Source of the DNA: Acidovorax sp. RAC01
Lineage (GTDB): Bacteria > Pseudomonadota > Gammaproteobacteria > Burkholderiales > Burkholderiaceae_C
Length of the DNA stretch: 64,000 bases
Assembly (NCBI RefSeq): GCF_001714725.1
Contig: NZ_CP016447.1
Coordinates: 1,317,001-1,381,000, forward strand
Reading direction: 5' to 3'
Below the pieces are notes generated by a model. The model was given only the letters and a program-made list of their open reading frames with translations, was not told the origin of the DNA and did no database searches. Made by a program: the position numbers and the translations under genes. Shown here piece by piece: positions 37,969-46,053 of the stretch (position 1 is its first letter; the number at the start of each line of letters is the position of its first letter).

Positions 37969-37973
37969 GGCGT

Positions 37974-37981
37974 TGTATCCA
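37974..37981. promoter_or_regulatory. imperfect TGTATCCA site at the GntR gene start
   Basis: One mismatch from TGTATACA, 5 bp upstream of the regulator ATG. It may be a secondary autoregulatory site; chance is possible at this length. Confidence 0.3.
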
Positions 37982-38033
37982 AAGGAAATGCCGCCAAGAC
38001 CAAAAAGGAGTGGCGTGCGCGATAGGCACCTAA

Positions 38034-38041
38034 TGTATACA
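38034..38041. promoter_or_regulatory. TGTATACA palindrome upstream of the GntR gene (VanR site)
   Basis: Perfect TGTATACA in the 270-bp divergent region, 65 bp upstream of the regulator ATG, in an AT-rich stretch that probably holds its promoter. Confidence 0.65.
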
Positions 38042-38140
38042 CAAACGTTGGAGCACGGAAATTCGGAAATCGGTATTTCCATACGAATCAGCTACTTACG
38101 TGAAATGCCGCACCGGCATAGCTGATGTGCAGGTTTTTTC

Positions 38141-38148
38141 TGTATACA
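38141..38148. promoter_or_regulatory. TGTATACA palindrome upstream of vanA (VanR site)
   Basis: CTGTATACAG, a 10-bp perfect palindrome, 90 bp upstream of the vanA ATG and following a T-rich stretch (GGTTTTTTCTG) that may be part of the -35 region. Confidence 0.7.
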
Positions 38149-38238
38149 GCGATCCGGCCTTTTCGCACAATGCGAAGTACCGCAGCCCGGTCAACGCAAC
38201 GGGTCTGCCACCCCACCTCCACGAAACGAGAGCCCGCC

Positions 38239-39297
38239 ATGTTCCCCAAAAACGCCTGGTACGTTGCCTGCACCGCCGACGAGATTGCCGACAAGCCCCT
38301 GGGCCGCACCGTCTGCAACGAAAAGATCGTGTTCTACCGCCCCGCGCCTGACCAGGTCGCCGCGCTGGATGATTTCTGCCCCCACCGGGGTGCGCCCCTG
38401 TCGCTGGGCTCGGTGTGCGAAGGCCATTTGCAATGCGGCTACCACGGCCTGCGGGTGGAATGCACGGGCAAGTCGGTGTCGATGCCCGGCCAGCGCGTGC
38501 AGGGCTTTCCCAAAGCGCGCAGCTTTCCGGTGGTGGAGCGGTACGGCTTCATCTGGGTGTGGCCTGGCGATGCCGACAAGGCCGACCCGGCCACCATCCA
38601 CCACCTGCACTGGGCCGACAACCCCGAGTGGGCCTACGGCGGCGGGCTGTACCACATCGAGTGCGACTACCGCCTGATGATCGACAACCTGATGGACCTG
38701 ACGCACGAGACGTACGTGCACTCCACCAGCATCGGGCAAAAGGAAATCGACGAGGTGCCGTGCAACACCCGCGTGGAGGGCGATGAAGTCATCACCAGCC
38801 GCTTCATGGAAGGCATCGAGGCGCCGCCCTTCTGGAAGATGGCCATGCGCATGAACGGCCTGCCCGACGACCAGCCGGTGGACCGCTGGCAGATCTGCCA
38901 CTTCACGCCGCCCAGCCATGTGCTGATCGAAGTGGGCGTGGCGCTGGCCGGCCATGGCGGCTACAACGCGCCGGCCGACAAGAAGGCATCGAGCATCGTG
39001 GTGGACTTCATCACGCCCGAGACCGACACCTCGATCCACTACTTCTGGGGCATGGCGCGCAACTTCAAGCCGCAGGACCCGGCGCTGACCACGCAGATCC
39101 GCGAAGGCCAGGGCAAGATCTTTGCCGAGGACCAGGACATGCTGGAGATGCAGCAGCAAAACCTGCTGCGCTACCCGGACCGCAAGCTGCTCATGCTCAA
39201 CATCGATGCAGGCGGCGTAAAGTCGCGCAAGATCCTGGACCGCCTGATCGCCGCCGAGCAGGCCGCCGCCGCCGCACCCCATACGGTGGCCGCATGA
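38239..39297 (+). CDS. vanA: vanillate O-demethylase oxygenase subunit
   Basis: 352 residues from the ATG at 38239 (MFPKNAWYVACTADEIADKPLGR), the typical VanA opening and length. The Rieske site is FCPHRGAPLSLG...CGYHGL. The mononuclear iron site is DNLMDLTHETYVHSTSIGQ. It demethylates vanillate to protocatechuate and formaldehyde. Its stop overlaps vanB by 4 bp (ATGA). The product would enter the 4,5-cleavage operon at 10.7-17.8 kb. Confidence 0.95.
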   Translation: MFPKNAWYVACTADEIADKPLGRTVCNEKIVFYRPAPDQVAALDDFCPHRGAPLSLGSVCEGHLQCGYHGLRVECTGKSVSMPGQRVQGFPKARSFPVVERYGFIWVWPGDADKADPATIHHLHWADNPEWAYGGGLYHIECDYRLMIDNLMDLTHETYVHSTSIGQKEIDEVPCNTRVEGDEVITSRFMEGIEAPPFWKMAMRMNGLPDDQPVDRWQICHFTPPSHVLIEVGVALAGHGGYNAPADKKASSIVVDFITPETDTSIHYFWGMARNFKPQDPALTTQIREGQGKIFAEDQDMLEMQQQNLLRYPDRKLLMLNIDAGGVKSRKILDRLIAAEQAAAAAPHTVAA

Positions 39298-40271
39298 CCG
39301 CGCAGGAAACCATCCAGGTCCGCGTCGTCAAAAAGCAGGCCGAGGCCGAAGGCATCGCCAGCTTCGAGCTGGCCCGTGTGGACGGCGCGCCACTGCCCCC
39401 GTTCAGCGCGGGCTCGCACATCGATGTGCACCTTCCACACGGCCCAAACGGTGGCCTGGTGCGCCAGTACTCGCTGTGCAACGCATCGCACGAACTGCAC
39501 CGCTACCGCATCGCCGTGCTGCGCGATGCCGCATCGCGCGGTGGCTCTGTGGGCATGCACGACAGCGTGCACGAGGGCGACGTGATCACCATCAGCACGC
39601 CGCGCAACCATTTCCCGCTGCATCCGGCACAGCGCACGCTGTTGCTGGCCGGTGGCATCGGCGTGACGCCGCTGCTGTGCATGGCCGACCGGCTGGCGCG
39701 CACGGGTGCCAGCTTTGCGCTGCACTACTGCACGCGGTCCAGAGAACGCACGGCGTTCACCGCCGAGATCGCAGCATCGGCCATGGCGCCGCATGTGCAT
39801 TTCCATTTCGATGCGGGTGCACCCGAACAAAAGCTCGACCTGGCGACCGTGCTGGCCGCGCCGGGTGGCGACCAGCGCCTGTACGTGTGCGGCCCGGCGG
39901 GCTTCATCGACCATGTGGTGAACACCGCCAAGGCCATGGGCTGGGCGCAGGACCGCATCCACCTCGAATACTTCGGCGCGCCGCCGCAGGACACCTCGGG
40001 CGACCAGGCCTTTGAGGTGCGCATTGCCAGCACCGGCAAAACATTCACCATTGCCGCCGACACCTCGGTGGTGGAGGCGCTGCGCTGCGAGGGCATCGAC
40101 ATCCTCACGTCCTGCGAGCAGGGCGTGTGCGGCACCTGCATCACCCGGGTGCTGGAAGGCGAGGTGGACCACCGCGACATGTACCTGACCGACGAGGAAA
40201 AGGCGGGCAACGAGCAGTTCATGCCCTGCTGCTCGCGGGCGCGCAGCAAGGTGCTGGTGCTGGATTTGTGA
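39294..40271 (+). CDS. vanB: vanillate O-demethylase reductase subunit
   Basis: 325 residues. An N-terminal flavin domain has RQYSLCN, the NAD domain has LLLAGGIGVTPLLCM and YVCGPAGF, and the C-terminal plant-type [2Fe-2S] domain has CEQGVCGTC plus CCSRA. This FMN-NAD-FeS order is class IA, as in VanB and phthalate dioxygenase reductase. It supplies electrons from NADH to VanA and is translationally coupled to it. Confidence 0.95.
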   Translation: MTAQETIQVRVVKKQAEAEGIASFELARVDGAPLPPFSAGSHIDVHLPHGPNGGLVRQYSLCNASHELHRYRIAVLRDAASRGGSVGMHDSVHEGDVITISTPRNHFPLHPAQRTLLLAGGIGVTPLLCMADRLARTGASFALHYCTRSRERTAFTAEIAASAMAPHVHFHFDAGAPEQKLDLATVLAAPGGDQRLYVCGPAGFIDHVVNTAKAMGWAQDRIHLEYFGAPPQDTSGDQAFEVRIASTGKTFTIAADTSVVEALRCEGIDILTSCEQGVCGTCITRVLEGEVDHRDMYLTDEEKAGNEQFMPCCSRARSKVLVLDL

Positions 40272-40279
40272 ACTTGAAC

Positions 40280-40388
40280 ACCCCCTGAGTCGCCTGCGGC
40301 GCCTTCCCCCTGGAAGGGGGACGACGCCCTCGCGGCGGGGCGGCCCTTGCTCGGCGTCGCTGGCCTTGGGCGCGCCAGTTGCCAACCT
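40280..40388. repeat. GC-rich CCCCCTGAGTCGC-family intergenic repeat, copy 3 (reversed)
   Basis: Starts CCCCCTGAGTCGCCTGCGGC, then a CCTTCCCCC/GGGGG hairpin, and ends GCCTTGGGCGCGCCAGTTGC, the reverse complement of the modules at 35720. It lies just after vanB, before the convergent HPF-like gene, where it may serve as a terminator. Confidence 0.7.
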
Positions 40389-40402
40389 CTTGGCATCTGG
40401 CG

Positions 40403-40474
40403 CAAATTGCTATCTATTGAATAGCAACAAAACCAATAATATCAAGCCCTAGCGGCCAATTTAATTCAAAATTT
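40403..40474. repeat. GATAGC-family intergenic element, copy 3
   Basis: AT-rich element with stem GCTAT...ATAGC at 40409-40425, then CAATAATATCAAGCCCTAGC and a GGCCAATTTAATTCAAAATTT tail. It abuts the stop of the HPF-like gene and the preceding GC-rich repeat, so two repeat families lie side by side between convergent genes. Confidence 0.5.
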
Positions 40475-40823
40475 ACTCTTCTACCGCCGTGCGGATGGTG
40501 TCGCGGCCGTGGCGGTCCTTGATGCGGCCCAGATCGGTATCGAGCGCGCGGGCGAGCTTGTCGGAGGCACCGATGAAGGCGGTGGCCATCTTGTCCGAGT
40601 CGTCGCTCACCGTCACGGGCTGGCGGCCGGTCACGCGGGCCTCGATGCGGCAGCGCTTGTCGTTGGCGCCCGACTTGCCGGCGTCCACATCCGACAGGTG
40701 CACTTCGAGCCGCGTCACATGGTCCTGAAAGCGCGACAGGCGGCTCTTGCACTCATCGCTGATCCATTGCGCGAGCGAATCGCCGCCCTGGATGTGGTCG
40801 TCGGTGTTGACTTGGACTTGCAT
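40473..40823 (-). CDS. HPF/RaiA-family ribosome-associated protein
   Basis: 116 residues from the ATG at 40823 with an AGGAGA site; a longer reading to 40922 lacks one. It shows the beta-alpha-beta-beta-beta-alpha pattern of hibernation factors (RFQDHVTRLEVHLSDVDAGKSGANDKRCRIEARVTG), but with a divergent N-terminus (QVNTDDHIQGGDSLAQWISDECKSRL) as in the environmental HPF/RaiA-like group rather than the main HPF. It may act in stress-related ribosome inactivation; a different RNA-binding role is possible. Confidence 0.8.
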   Translation of the reverse strand: MQVQVNTDDHIQGGDSLAQWISDECKSRLSRFQDHVTRLEVHLSDVDAGKSGANDKRCRIEARVTGRQPVTVSDDSDKMATAFIGASDKLARALDTDLGRIKDRHGRDTIRTAVEE

Positions 40824-41134
40824 GGAATCTCCTGTGAAAAGGGTGAAGGCATGGGACGGCCCGGCGCACTGTGCCGGGCATGTCGGGCAAATAGCGCCGT
40901 TCAAGGCCCATCGTCGCACCAATCGGCGGCCCGACGGTAAGAACCTGTGCAGCCGCGGGGCTTAGCCCCGCCGCATCTCCACACACGCCCACCGCCCATC
41001 GCGTGCCATGCGGCCATGCAAGCCCAATTCCTACACCTGCCGCGCGCTGAGCCGCTCACAATGGGGATTCCCCTTCACCCGTTTTTCCGCAGCGGCGCTG
41101 TGCGCAGCAACGCTGCCCGAAGCCCGTTTTACCC
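40824..41134. other. 311-bp divergent intergenic region
   Basis: No convincing gene. It holds two GC-rich hairpins: GCCCGGC...GCCGGGC at 40859-40879, in the leader of the HPF-like gene, and GCGGGGCT-T-AGCCCCGC at 40955-40971. Both are upstream of starts rather than after stops and lack T-runs, so they are not obvious terminators. The promoters of the two divergent genes must lie here, but I see no clear -35/-10 pair. Confidence 0.5.
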
Positions 41135-42013
41135 ATGGCCTCCGAACCCCGCCTCAAGATCGGCCTTTCGGCCTGCTTTCAGCATGCCGACCCCACCCGC
41201 CCCCTGTTCACCAACAAGACGCTGCAGTACGTGGAGCAATCCATTGCCCACTGGATCATGTCGTCGGGCGCCATCGTGGTGATGGTGCCCTGCCCCACCG
41301 GCGAGACGGCGCGCGGCGATGTCACGCTGCAGCACTACGCCCAGTGGCTCGATGGCGTGGTGATGCACGGCGGCGCGGACGTATGGCCCGGCAACTACGG
41401 CGAGGAGCCGCTGCGTGAAGAGTGGGTGGGCGACCGCGTGCGCGACATCTACGACCTGGCGCTGGTCAAGGCCTTTGCCGAAGTGGGCAAGCCCATCTTT
41501 GGCGTGTGCCGCGGGCTGCAGCTCATCAACGTAGCCTTTGGCGGCGCGCTGTACCAGGACATCGAGACCCAGCACCCCGGCGCGCTGCAGCACCGCAACG
41601 CCACCACGTACGACCAGCACTTTCACGACATCCACATCGTGCCGGACTCGCACCTGGCCCAGCTCTACCCCGGCACGCCGCGTGCGCGGGTCAACAGCAT
41701 CCACCACCAGGGCATCAAGCGCGTGGCGCCCGAGTTTGTGGTGGAGGCCCTGAGCGAACCCGACGGCGTGCCCGAGGCGATTCGCCTCAAGCCCGCGCCC
41801 GGGCGCAGCTACATTGCCGCCACGCAGTGGCACCCGGAGTTTCACAAGCAGGGATCGGACACGCTGGACGACACGGCCATCCTGCAGGACTTTCTGGCGG
41901 CTTGCGTCGAGGCCAGAAAAAACCCGGTGCGGCCGGGCAAGCCGGTGGGGTTCAAGGACCGGGCGACGCGGCTGTTGAAGACAGCGTTGCGCAGGGACAG
42001 GGCGCGGTCCTGA
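41135..42013 (+). CDS. class I glutamine amidotransferase-like hydrolase (PuuD/gamma-glutamyl-GABA hydrolase family)
   Basis: 292 residues. The nucleophile elbow is GVCRGLQLINVAFGG and the His-Glu pair is in TQWHPEFH, giving a complete Cys-His-Glu triad (peptidase C26 family). The segment GGADVWPGNYGEEP is as in PuuD-like proteins that split gamma-glutamyl amides. The last 30 residues are basic. It stands alone between the aromatic island genes, so the substrate is not indicated by context. Confidence 0.88.
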   Translation: MASEPRLKIGLSACFQHADPTRPLFTNKTLQYVEQSIAHWIMSSGAIVVMVPCPTGETARGDVTLQHYAQWLDGVVMHGGADVWPGNYGEEPLREEWVGDRVRDIYDLALVKAFAEVGKPIFGVCRGLQLINVAFGGALYQDIETQHPGALQHRNATTYDQHFHDIHIVPDSHLAQLYPGTPRARVNSIHHQGIKRVAPEFVVEALSEPDGVPEAIRLKPAPGRSYIAATQWHPEFHKQGSDTLDDTAILQDFLAACVEARKNPVRPGKPVGFKDRATRLLKTALRRDRARS

Positions 42014-42034
42014 TGAGCACGGGCGCGCGCTGTT

Positions 42035-42140
42035 GAGTCGGCGCCTTTGCACTGGAGCCCACCGTTCGGGCTGAGCCTGTCGAAGCCTCGCGCGGCGCTT
42101 CGACCCGCATCAACGCATTCAAGTGGGTTGATGCCGGCTC
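42035..42140. repeat. nested palindromic repeat (GTTCGGGCTGAGC family), copy 2, long form
   Basis: Carries the outer arms GAGTCGGCGCC...TTGCACTGGA and TTGATGCCGGCTC and the inner arm CCGTTCGGGCTGAGCCTGTC as at 27705, but the inner right arm stops after GCTTCGAC and is replaced by CCGCATCAACGC. It therefore looks like a partly decayed copy of the same element. It lies between the amidotransferase and phosphoesterase genes. Confidence 0.75.
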
Positions 42141-42203
42141 CATAACGAACGGTGCGCCCTGCAGCACCTGGCAGTCAGCATCCTGCGGGGTGCAACGCTT
42201 ACC

Positions 42204-42935
42204 ATGCACGGCATGCGCATCGCCGTACTCTCCGACATCCATGGCAACCTGGCCGCCCTGCACGCCGTGGCTGCAGACCTGCACACACGGGGTGTAGACA
42301 CCGTGGTCAACCTGGGCGACAGCGTTTCCGGCCCCCTGCTTCCCCTCGAAACCGCGCAGTACCTGATGGCGCAGGACTGGGTGCACCTCGCGGGCAACCA
42401 CGAGCGCCAGTTGCTGCACCTGAGCCCCACCGCCAGCTTTTCAGACCAGTACGCCCACGCCCAGCTCAGCCCCCGCGAGCTGGAATGGATGGCCCGCCTG
42501 CCCCACACCCATTTCCTGACCGACCAGATCCTGCTGTGCCACGGCGCACCGGGCGTGGACCATATGGCGCTGCTGCAGACGGCAGAGCGCCCCGCCACCG
42601 CCCGCGAGATCGAAGCGCGACTGGGCGGGCACCACGCAGAACTCATCCTGTGCGGCCACACCCATGTGGCCCGCAGCGTGCGCACCGCCCGGGGCGTGCT
42701 GATCGTCAACCCCGGCAGCGTGGGCTTGCAGGCCTTTGCGGACGACCATCCTTACCCCCATGTGGTCGAATCGGGCTCGCCCGATGCGCGCTATGCCATC
42801 GTGGAGCGCGGCCCGGCGGGCTGGACCAGCCAGCTGCTCACCGTGCCCTACGCACACCAACCCATGGCAGAACTTGCTGGCCAAAGAAACCGCCCGGACT
42901 GGGCACACGCCTTGATGACCGGATACGCGCCATGA
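42204..42935 (+). CDS. metallophosphoesterase (YfcE/MJ0936-like)
   Basis: 243 residues. The calcineurin-type metal motifs are in order: SDIHGNLAAL, LGDSVSGP, GNHERQ, CHGAPG and CGHTHVARSV. A second ATG 9 bp on (MRIAVLSDIHGN) may be the true start. The family hydrolyses phosphodiesters or small phosphoesters. It overlaps the next gene, an isochorismatase-like protein, by 4 bp (ATGA), so the pair is coupled. The substrate is unknown. Confidence 0.9.
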   Translation: MHGMRIAVLSDIHGNLAALHAVAADLHTRGVDTVVNLGDSVSGPLLPLETAQYLMAQDWVHLAGNHERQLLHLSPTASFSDQYAHAQLSPRELEWMARLPHTHFLTDQILLCHGAPGVDHMALLQTAERPATAREIEARLGGHHAELILCGHTHVARSVRTARGVLIVNPGSVGLQAFADDHPYPHVVESGSPDARYAIVERGPAGWTSQLLTVPYAHQPMAELAGQRNRPDWAHALMTGYAP

Positions 42936-43477
42936 CTTACCCAGAAGCCACCGCCGCGCTCATCATCATCGACATGCAAAAAGGCATGGCCCGCCCGGCG
43001 CAGCGCAACAACCCCCTGGCGGAATCGAACATTGCCCGGCTGCTGCAACACTGGCGCCAGCGCGACCAGCCCGTGGTGCATGTGCGCCACCTCTCGCTCA
43101 CGCCGGGGTCACCCTTCTGGCCCGGCCAAAGCGGTGTGGAGTTTCAGGAGGCTCTGCTACCCCAGGCCTCGGAGCACGTGGTGGACAAGCACGTGACCGA
43201 CGCCTTCGCCCACAGCGGGCTGGAGCGCTGGCTGCACCAGCGCGGTATCCGATCGCTGGTGTTCACGGGCGTGAGCACCAACATGTCGGTGGAAGCCAGC
43301 GTGCGCAGCGCCGCCTGCCTGGGTTTTCAATGCACCGTAGTGGCCGATGCCTGCTACACCTTTGACCGCCCCGACCTGGACGGCACACCGCGCAGCGCTG
43401 AGGACATCCACCGGGTGTCCCTGGCCAATCTGTACGGGGAATACGCACGGATCGTGCAGGCAGCCGACTTGGTGTGA
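42932..43477 (+). CDS. isochorismatase-family hydrolase with Ser at the usual Cys position
   Basis: 181 residues from the ATG at 42932. The family Asp is in IIIDMQKG and the Lys in VVDKHVTDAF. The nucleophile segment reads GVSTNMSVEASVR, where most cysteine hydrolases of this family have TNxCVE: Ser replaces Cys. The enzyme may therefore work like EntB/PhzD isochorismatases, which do not use the Cys, or be inactive as an amidase. It is coupled to the phosphoesterase gene. The substrate is unknown. Confidence 0.85.
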   Translation: MTYPEATAALIIIDMQKGMARPAQRNNPLAESNIARLLQHWRQRDQPVVHVRHLSLTPGSPFWPGQSGVEFQEALLPQASEHVVDKHVTDAFAHSGLERWLHQRGIRSLVFTGVSTNMSVEASVRSAACLGFQCTVVADACYTFDRPDLDGTPRSAEDIHRVSLANLYGEYARIVQAADLV

Positions 43478-43602
43478 GCGCATCACGCGGTGGCGGAACG
43501 GCCCCACCAAGAAAGCTGCCGCCATACACGCGGACGTGGGCAGCAGATCACCGCATGGGGGTGTTTACATCACCGGGATCGCGTAGCCCCTGGTGGTAGG
43601 GC

Positions 43603-44520
43603 CTACAGCGCCGGGACGAGCCCCAACACCGGTCCCACCACCCCTTCTACCTCCCCCCGCAGCCACCGGTGCGCCGCATCCTGCTGATACCGCGCATGCC
43701 AGATCAAATACATCGGCATGGCCGGGCACACCACGGGCACGGGCGCACTGGCCAGGCCTGCCAGGGCCGTGCGGGCCAGCAGCGAGGGCGCGGTGGTGAG
43801 CAGCGCCGTGCCACGCACAAAGGCCGGTAGCGCCGCAAAGCCCGGCACGCGCACGGCAAAGCGGCGGCGCACGCCACGGGCCTGCAGCTGGCGGTCCAGG
43901 TCCAGCCCCCGGTGCGCTTCGTAGGCCACAGTGGCGTGGTCGGCGGCCAGGTAGTCGGCCTCGGTGGCGGGGGCGCTGCGCACGCTGGCGTCGTAGAAGA
44001 CGCGGTACTGGTCTTCAAACAAACGCTTTTGCACGATGTCCGTGCCATCCGGCGGGCGGGGGCTGATGACGAGCTGGCACGCGTCAGACCGTAGCAGCTC
44101 GGCACTGGGCGCGCCGCTGGGCACGATGCGCAGGGTGACGCCCGGTGCAGCGCTGCGCAGGCGCGCCGCCAGCGCGGGCAGCAGCAGGTCGCGCTGAAAG
44201 TCGTTGGCGGCGATGGTCAGCTCGGTCTGCCAGGCGCTCGGGTCAAACTCGGCCCTTTGGACAAACCGCTGCATCTGGTGCAGCATGTCACGCGCGGGCT
44301 GGGCCAGCGCCTCGGCCCGGGCGGTGGGCACGATGCCGCGCCCGCGCTTCACAAACAGCGGGTCGCCGGTGATGGCGCGCAGCTTGTCGAGCAGGTGGCT
44401 CACGGCCGACTGGGTGACGCCCAGGCGCTCGGCCGCCGCCGTGATGCTGCCCGTCTCCAGCACGGCCAGCAGCAGCTTCAGCAGGTGCCCGTCCAGCTGT
44501 GATCCATCGAATTTGCTCAT
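43603..44520 (-). CDS. LysR-family regulator, divergent from the second extradiol dioxygenase
   Basis: 305 residues from the ATG at 44520 (MSKFDGSQLDGHLLKLLLAVLETGS). The helix-turn-helix has AAERLGVTQSAVSHLLDKLR, and the effector domain is of the NodD/LinR-like subgroup (KRGRGIVPTARAEALAQPARDML). It is divergent from the ligA-like gene with 85 bp between, so it probably controls the two dioxygenase genes. No clear T-N11-A palindrome is visible in that short gap. Confidence 0.88.
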   Translation of the reverse strand: MSKFDGSQLDGHLLKLLLAVLETGSITAAAERLGVTQSAVSHLLDKLRAITGDPLFVKRGRGIVPTARAEALAQPARDMLHQMQRFVQRAEFDPSAWQTELTIAANDFQRDLLLPALAARLRSAAPGVTLRIVPSGAPSAELLRSDACQLVISPRPPDGTDIVQKRLFEDQYRVFYDASVRSAPATEADYLAADHATVAYEAHRGLDLDRQLQARGVRRRFAVRVPGFAALPAFVRGTALLTTAPSLLARTALAGLASAPVPVVCPAMPMYLIWHARYQQDAAHRWLRGEVEGVVGPVLGLVPAL

Positions 44521-44605
44521 GCATTCGATGATGTTTTGAGGCTTCATCTTTGGCAATGGCATCGCGACACTGCGGGCTGACTTGCATCAAGCCCCGGAGA
44601 CTTCC

Positions 44606-44956
44606 ATGCCTTCCCCACTGCCCCCGATCCCCGGCACGACACCGTTCGACGGCAACCAGGCCCGCAAGGGCTATGCGCTGAACAAGATGTGCTTCTCGTT
44701 CAACGACGAGGCCAACCGCAAGGCCTTTGTGGCCGACGAAGAGGCGTACATGAAGCAATACGGCCTGAACGAGCAGCAGGCCGCCGCCATCCGCGCCAAG
44801 AACGTGTTGCAGCTGATTGCCGCGGGCGGCAACGCCTATTACCTGGCCAAGTTCGCAGGCATCTTCCAACTGGACATGCAGGACATCGGCGCGCAGCAGA
44901 CGGGCATGACCAAAGACGCATTCAAGGCCATGCTGGTGGCCGCAGGGCGGGACTGA
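44606..44956 (+). CDS. class III extradiol dioxygenase alpha (LigA-like) subunit
   Basis: 116 residues from the ATG at 44606 with a CGGAGA site. It matches LigA along its length: PGTTPFDGNQARKGYALNKM, NVLQLIAAGGNAYYLAKF and QQTGMTKDAFKAMLV. It lacks the longer C-terminus of the fused protein at 11673. It forms part of the active site over the beta subunit. The beta gene follows after 244 bp that contain a palindromic repeat. The substrate could be protocatechuate, gallate or a methylated relative. Confidence 0.88.
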   Translation: MPSPLPPIPGTTPFDGNQARKGYALNKMCFSFNDEANRKAFVADEEAYMKQYGLNEQQAAAIRAKNVLQLIAAGGNAYYLAKFAGIFQLDMQDIGAQQTGMTKDAFKAMLVAAGRD

Positions 44957-44998
44957 ACTGCGCTGCAACCACCCACCTCTTGCCAGCACTACCCGACC

Positions 44999-45069
44999 CG
45001 TTCACGCTGAGCCTGTCGAAGCGCCGCACGACTAACGCGCCCCGGCTTCGACAGGCTCAGCCCGAACGG
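44999..45069. repeat. palindromic repeat (GTTCGGGCTGAGC family), copy 3
   Basis: CGTTCACGCTGAGCCTGTCG...AAGC and its complement CGGCTTCGACAGGCTCAGCC...GAACG form an inverted repeat with 24-bp arms and a 22-bp spacer. It is inserted between the alpha and beta subunit genes of one enzyme. Confidence 0.85.
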
Positions 45070-45200
45070 ATGGGAAGCGGCCAGCGCCCCTGCAGCCCGA
45101 AGAGCCCGAACAGCCCAAACAGCACGTCCGGCACCACAGCACGCATCGCTCGCGCCGAGCGATGCCAGCCCCCCATCCACCCAAATTCAGGAGACACTCC

Positions 45201-46046
45201 ATGGCACAACTCATCGGCGGCCTCGGCACATCACACATCCCGGCCATCGGCAACGCCATCCACAAGGGCCTGCAAAACGATCCGTACTGGAAGCCCTTTT
45301 TCGACGGCTTTCCGCCCATTCGCCAGTGGCTGGGCGAGAAGCAGCCCGACGTGGTGGTGATGTTCTACAACGACCACGGCCTGAACTTCTTTCTCGACAA
45401 GACGCCCACCTTTGCCGTGGGCGCAGCGGCCCAATACAACAACGCCGACGAAGGCTGGGGCATCCCCACGCTGCCGCCCTTCTCGGGCGAGGTGGACCTG
45501 TCGTGGCACCTCATCAACACGCTGGTCGAGCAGGAGTTTGACGTGACCACCTGCCAGGAGATGCTGGTGGACCACGCCTGCACGCTGCCGCTCAAGCTCT
45601 TCTGGCCCGAGGGCGATTGCCCCGTGACGGTGGTGCCGGTGTGCATCAACACCGTGCAGTTCCCGCTGCCATCGGCCAAGCGCTGCTACGCGCTGGGCAA
45701 GGCCGTGGGCCAGGCGATCCAGAGCTGGGACAGCGACAAGAAGGTGGCGGTGATTGCCTCGGGCGGCCTCAGCCACCAGCTCGACGGCGAGCGCGCGGGT
45801 TTCATCAACAAGGCGTTTGACCTGCAGTTCATCGAGAGCCTGACCACCAACCCCGAGTGGGCCACGCAGTTCAGCGTGCACGAGCTGGTGGAAAAAACCG
45901 GCACCCAGGGCGTGGAGCTGCTGATGTGGCTGGCCATGCGCGGGGCGCTGGCCACCGCGAGCGCAGGCGTGCGGCGGGTGCACAGCAACTACCACGTCCC
46001 CATCTCGAACACGGCGACCGCCGTGATGGCGCTGGAGGCGGTCTGA
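45201..46046 (+). CDS. class III extradiol dioxygenase beta (LigB-like) subunit
   Basis: 281 residues from the ATG at 45201 with an AGGAGA site. Metal ligands are in GTSHIPAIG, FYNDHGLNFF and TQGVELLMWLAMRGA; the catalytic His is in ASGGLSHQLDGERAGFINKAFD. Compared with the fused enzyme at 11673, the loop NADEGWGIPTLPPFSGEVDLSW departs from the PCA-type DEGxGPRPVP sequence, so the substrate may differ. Gallate, 3-O-methylgallate or protocatechuate are candidates. It is separated from the alpha gene by a repeat. Confidence 0.88.
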   Translation: MAQLIGGLGTSHIPAIGNAIHKGLQNDPYWKPFFDGFPPIRQWLGEKQPDVVVMFYNDHGLNFFLDKTPTFAVGAAAQYNNADEGWGIPTLPPFSGEVDLSWHLINTLVEQEFDVTTCQEMLVDHACTLPLKLFWPEGDCPVTVVPVCINTVQFPLPSAKRCYALGKAVGQAIQSWDSDKKVAVIASGGLSHQLDGERAGFINKAFDLQFIESLTTNPEWATQFSVHELVEKTGTQGVELLMWLAMRGALATASAGVRRVHSNYHVPISNTATAVMALEAV

Positions 46047-46053
46047 CCTCGTC

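Noticed and set aside
40859-40971. Rho-independent terminators upstream of the HPF-like gene
   Set aside because: The hairpins lie in front of starts and have no T-run.
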